Source: Verrucomicrobiota bacterium
Lineage (GTDB): Bacteria > Verrucomicrobiota > Verrucomicrobiia > Opitutales > Opitutaceae
Assembly (NCBI GenBank): GCA_023410155.1
Contig: JAEYQF010000019.1
Location: forward strand, 1 to 6,262
Reading direction: 5' to 3'
Length of the DNA stretch: 6,262 nt
How positions within the stretch are numbered: the first letter of the stretch is position 1; every line of letters starts with the position of its first letter. Shown here in pieces: positions 5,720 through 6,262 of this stretch. Position numbers and translations under genes: made by a program. The notes under the pieces were generated by a model. The model saw only the letters and a list, made by a program, of their open reading frames with translations, was not told where the DNA came from and did not search any database.

Positions 5720-6262
5720 AGCGGCCGAACCGCTCGCCGTAGAGCGCGAGGCCGCCAGGTAGCGCCTCGTCCACTTCGAAACGGAGCACGAGCTCGCCGC
5801 CAGCGGCAGCCCGTTCCAGCGCAGCGGGCGGAAGTGTCACCTCAACGCGGTAGCCGTAGGAGCCGGCTTCGCGCAACTTGCGATCGCGCGGCTGCGCGTG
5901 CCACGAGAGCACGCCGCGATGATCCGCCGGATCGTCGGGTAGCGAGACTGTTTCGGCGGCAAGGCCGTTGGCGCGAATCCGCACCGCAGTCGGGAATCTC
6001 TTTGTATCCGTCATTGGATACGCGTTGGGATTCGCGCTCGGGTCGTGCGTGCCGTGCCCGCGCATGAAGTCGCCCCCGATGTTCGCCGCGCCGTCGCGAT
6101 CCTTGCCGAAGAGCTGCTTGGCGGAGGCTTCAAAGACGAGCGTCGCGCCGGTGACTTTCTTCACGTCGAGATTCGCCGGCCAGGGCAGGCGATACTCGAA
6201 GAAGCCGCTGCCGGCGCCGTTTACCTTCAATCCGTCGAGCACGTTCCATTGCTTCTGTGACC
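5682..6262 (-). CDS. C-terminal part of a GH2-like glycosidase (partial, cut by right edge)
   Basis: The frame is open to the window edge on the minus strand, with 192 residues visible from SQKQWNVLDG to the terminal LVFHVR. A GTG at 6242-6240 could be read as a start, but codons upstream stay open and the sequence begins mid-domain, so this is the 3' end of a longer gene. Recognisable pieces are VNGAGSGFFEYRLPWP (about 14-29 of the visible part), an ATLVFEASAKQLFGKD strand pair, and a final GGLALYGERFGRYPLDPTLVF. They resemble, from memory, the C-terminal beta-sandwich of GH2-family proteins in polysaccharide-degrading bacteria; no catalytic residue lies in the visible part. No membrane segment is present. 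A carbohydrate-active role fits the GH5 gene nearby, but family membership is inference. Confidence 0.7.
   Translation of the reverse strand, partial: SQKQWNVLDGLKVNGAGSGFFEYRLPWPANLDVKKVTGATLVFEASAKQLFGKDRDGAANIGGDFMRGHGTHDPSANPNAYPMTDTKRFPTAVRIRANGLAAETVSLPDDPADHRGVLSWHAQPRDRKLREAGSYGYRVEVTLPPAALERAAAGGELVLRFEVDEALPGGLALYGERFGRYPLDPTLVFHVR

Overview
The window is GC-rich with strongly codon-biased reading frames. It holds one complete RapA-type Swi2/Snf2 ATPase gene, one complete secreted glycoside hydrolase gene, one complete short-chain dehydrogenase/reductase (SDR) gene, and the 3' end of a second carbohydrate-active gene cut by the right edge. Several carbohydrate-active genes beside housekeeping-like genes, in a high-GC Gram-negative style with a Sec signal peptide, would fit a polysaccharide-degrading bacterium such as a member of the Verrucomicrobiota (Opitutaceae-like). 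That placement is inference from gene content and composition only; no rRNA or marker gene is present.

Layout, left to right. Positions 1-62 lie downstream of rapA and hold at most the start of an unseen gene. Positions 63-2954 (minus) encode a full-length RapA homologue with every helicase motif intact. Positions 2983-3903 (minus) encode a signal-peptide-bearing glycoside hydrolase with GH5-type catalytic motifs, most like endo-beta-mannanases. It lies 28 bp upstream of rapA on the same strand, so the two are probably read from one transcript. Positions 3904-4557 are a 654-bp divergent intergenic region, unusually rich in non-coding structure: a G-quadruplex-type tract, an AT-rich 33-bp near-perfect palindrome, and an array of about five 22-bp direct repeats. 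Positions 4558-5673 (plus) encode an SDR oxidoreductase with a hydrophobic segment and basic tail at its C-terminus. Eight bases further on, 5682-6262 (minus, partial) is the C-terminal part of a protein resembling the accessory beta-sandwich end of GH2-like glycosidases.

How the genes work together: the GH5 enzyme and the partial GH2-like protein would both act on plant or algal polysaccharide. RapA recycles RNA polymerase and has no known tie to glycan breakdown, so its place behind the GH5 gene looks like chance neighbourhood or shared transcription. No defence system, mobile element, CRISPR array, tRNA or rRNA was seen. The divergent intergenic region is the part of the window least explained by known features.
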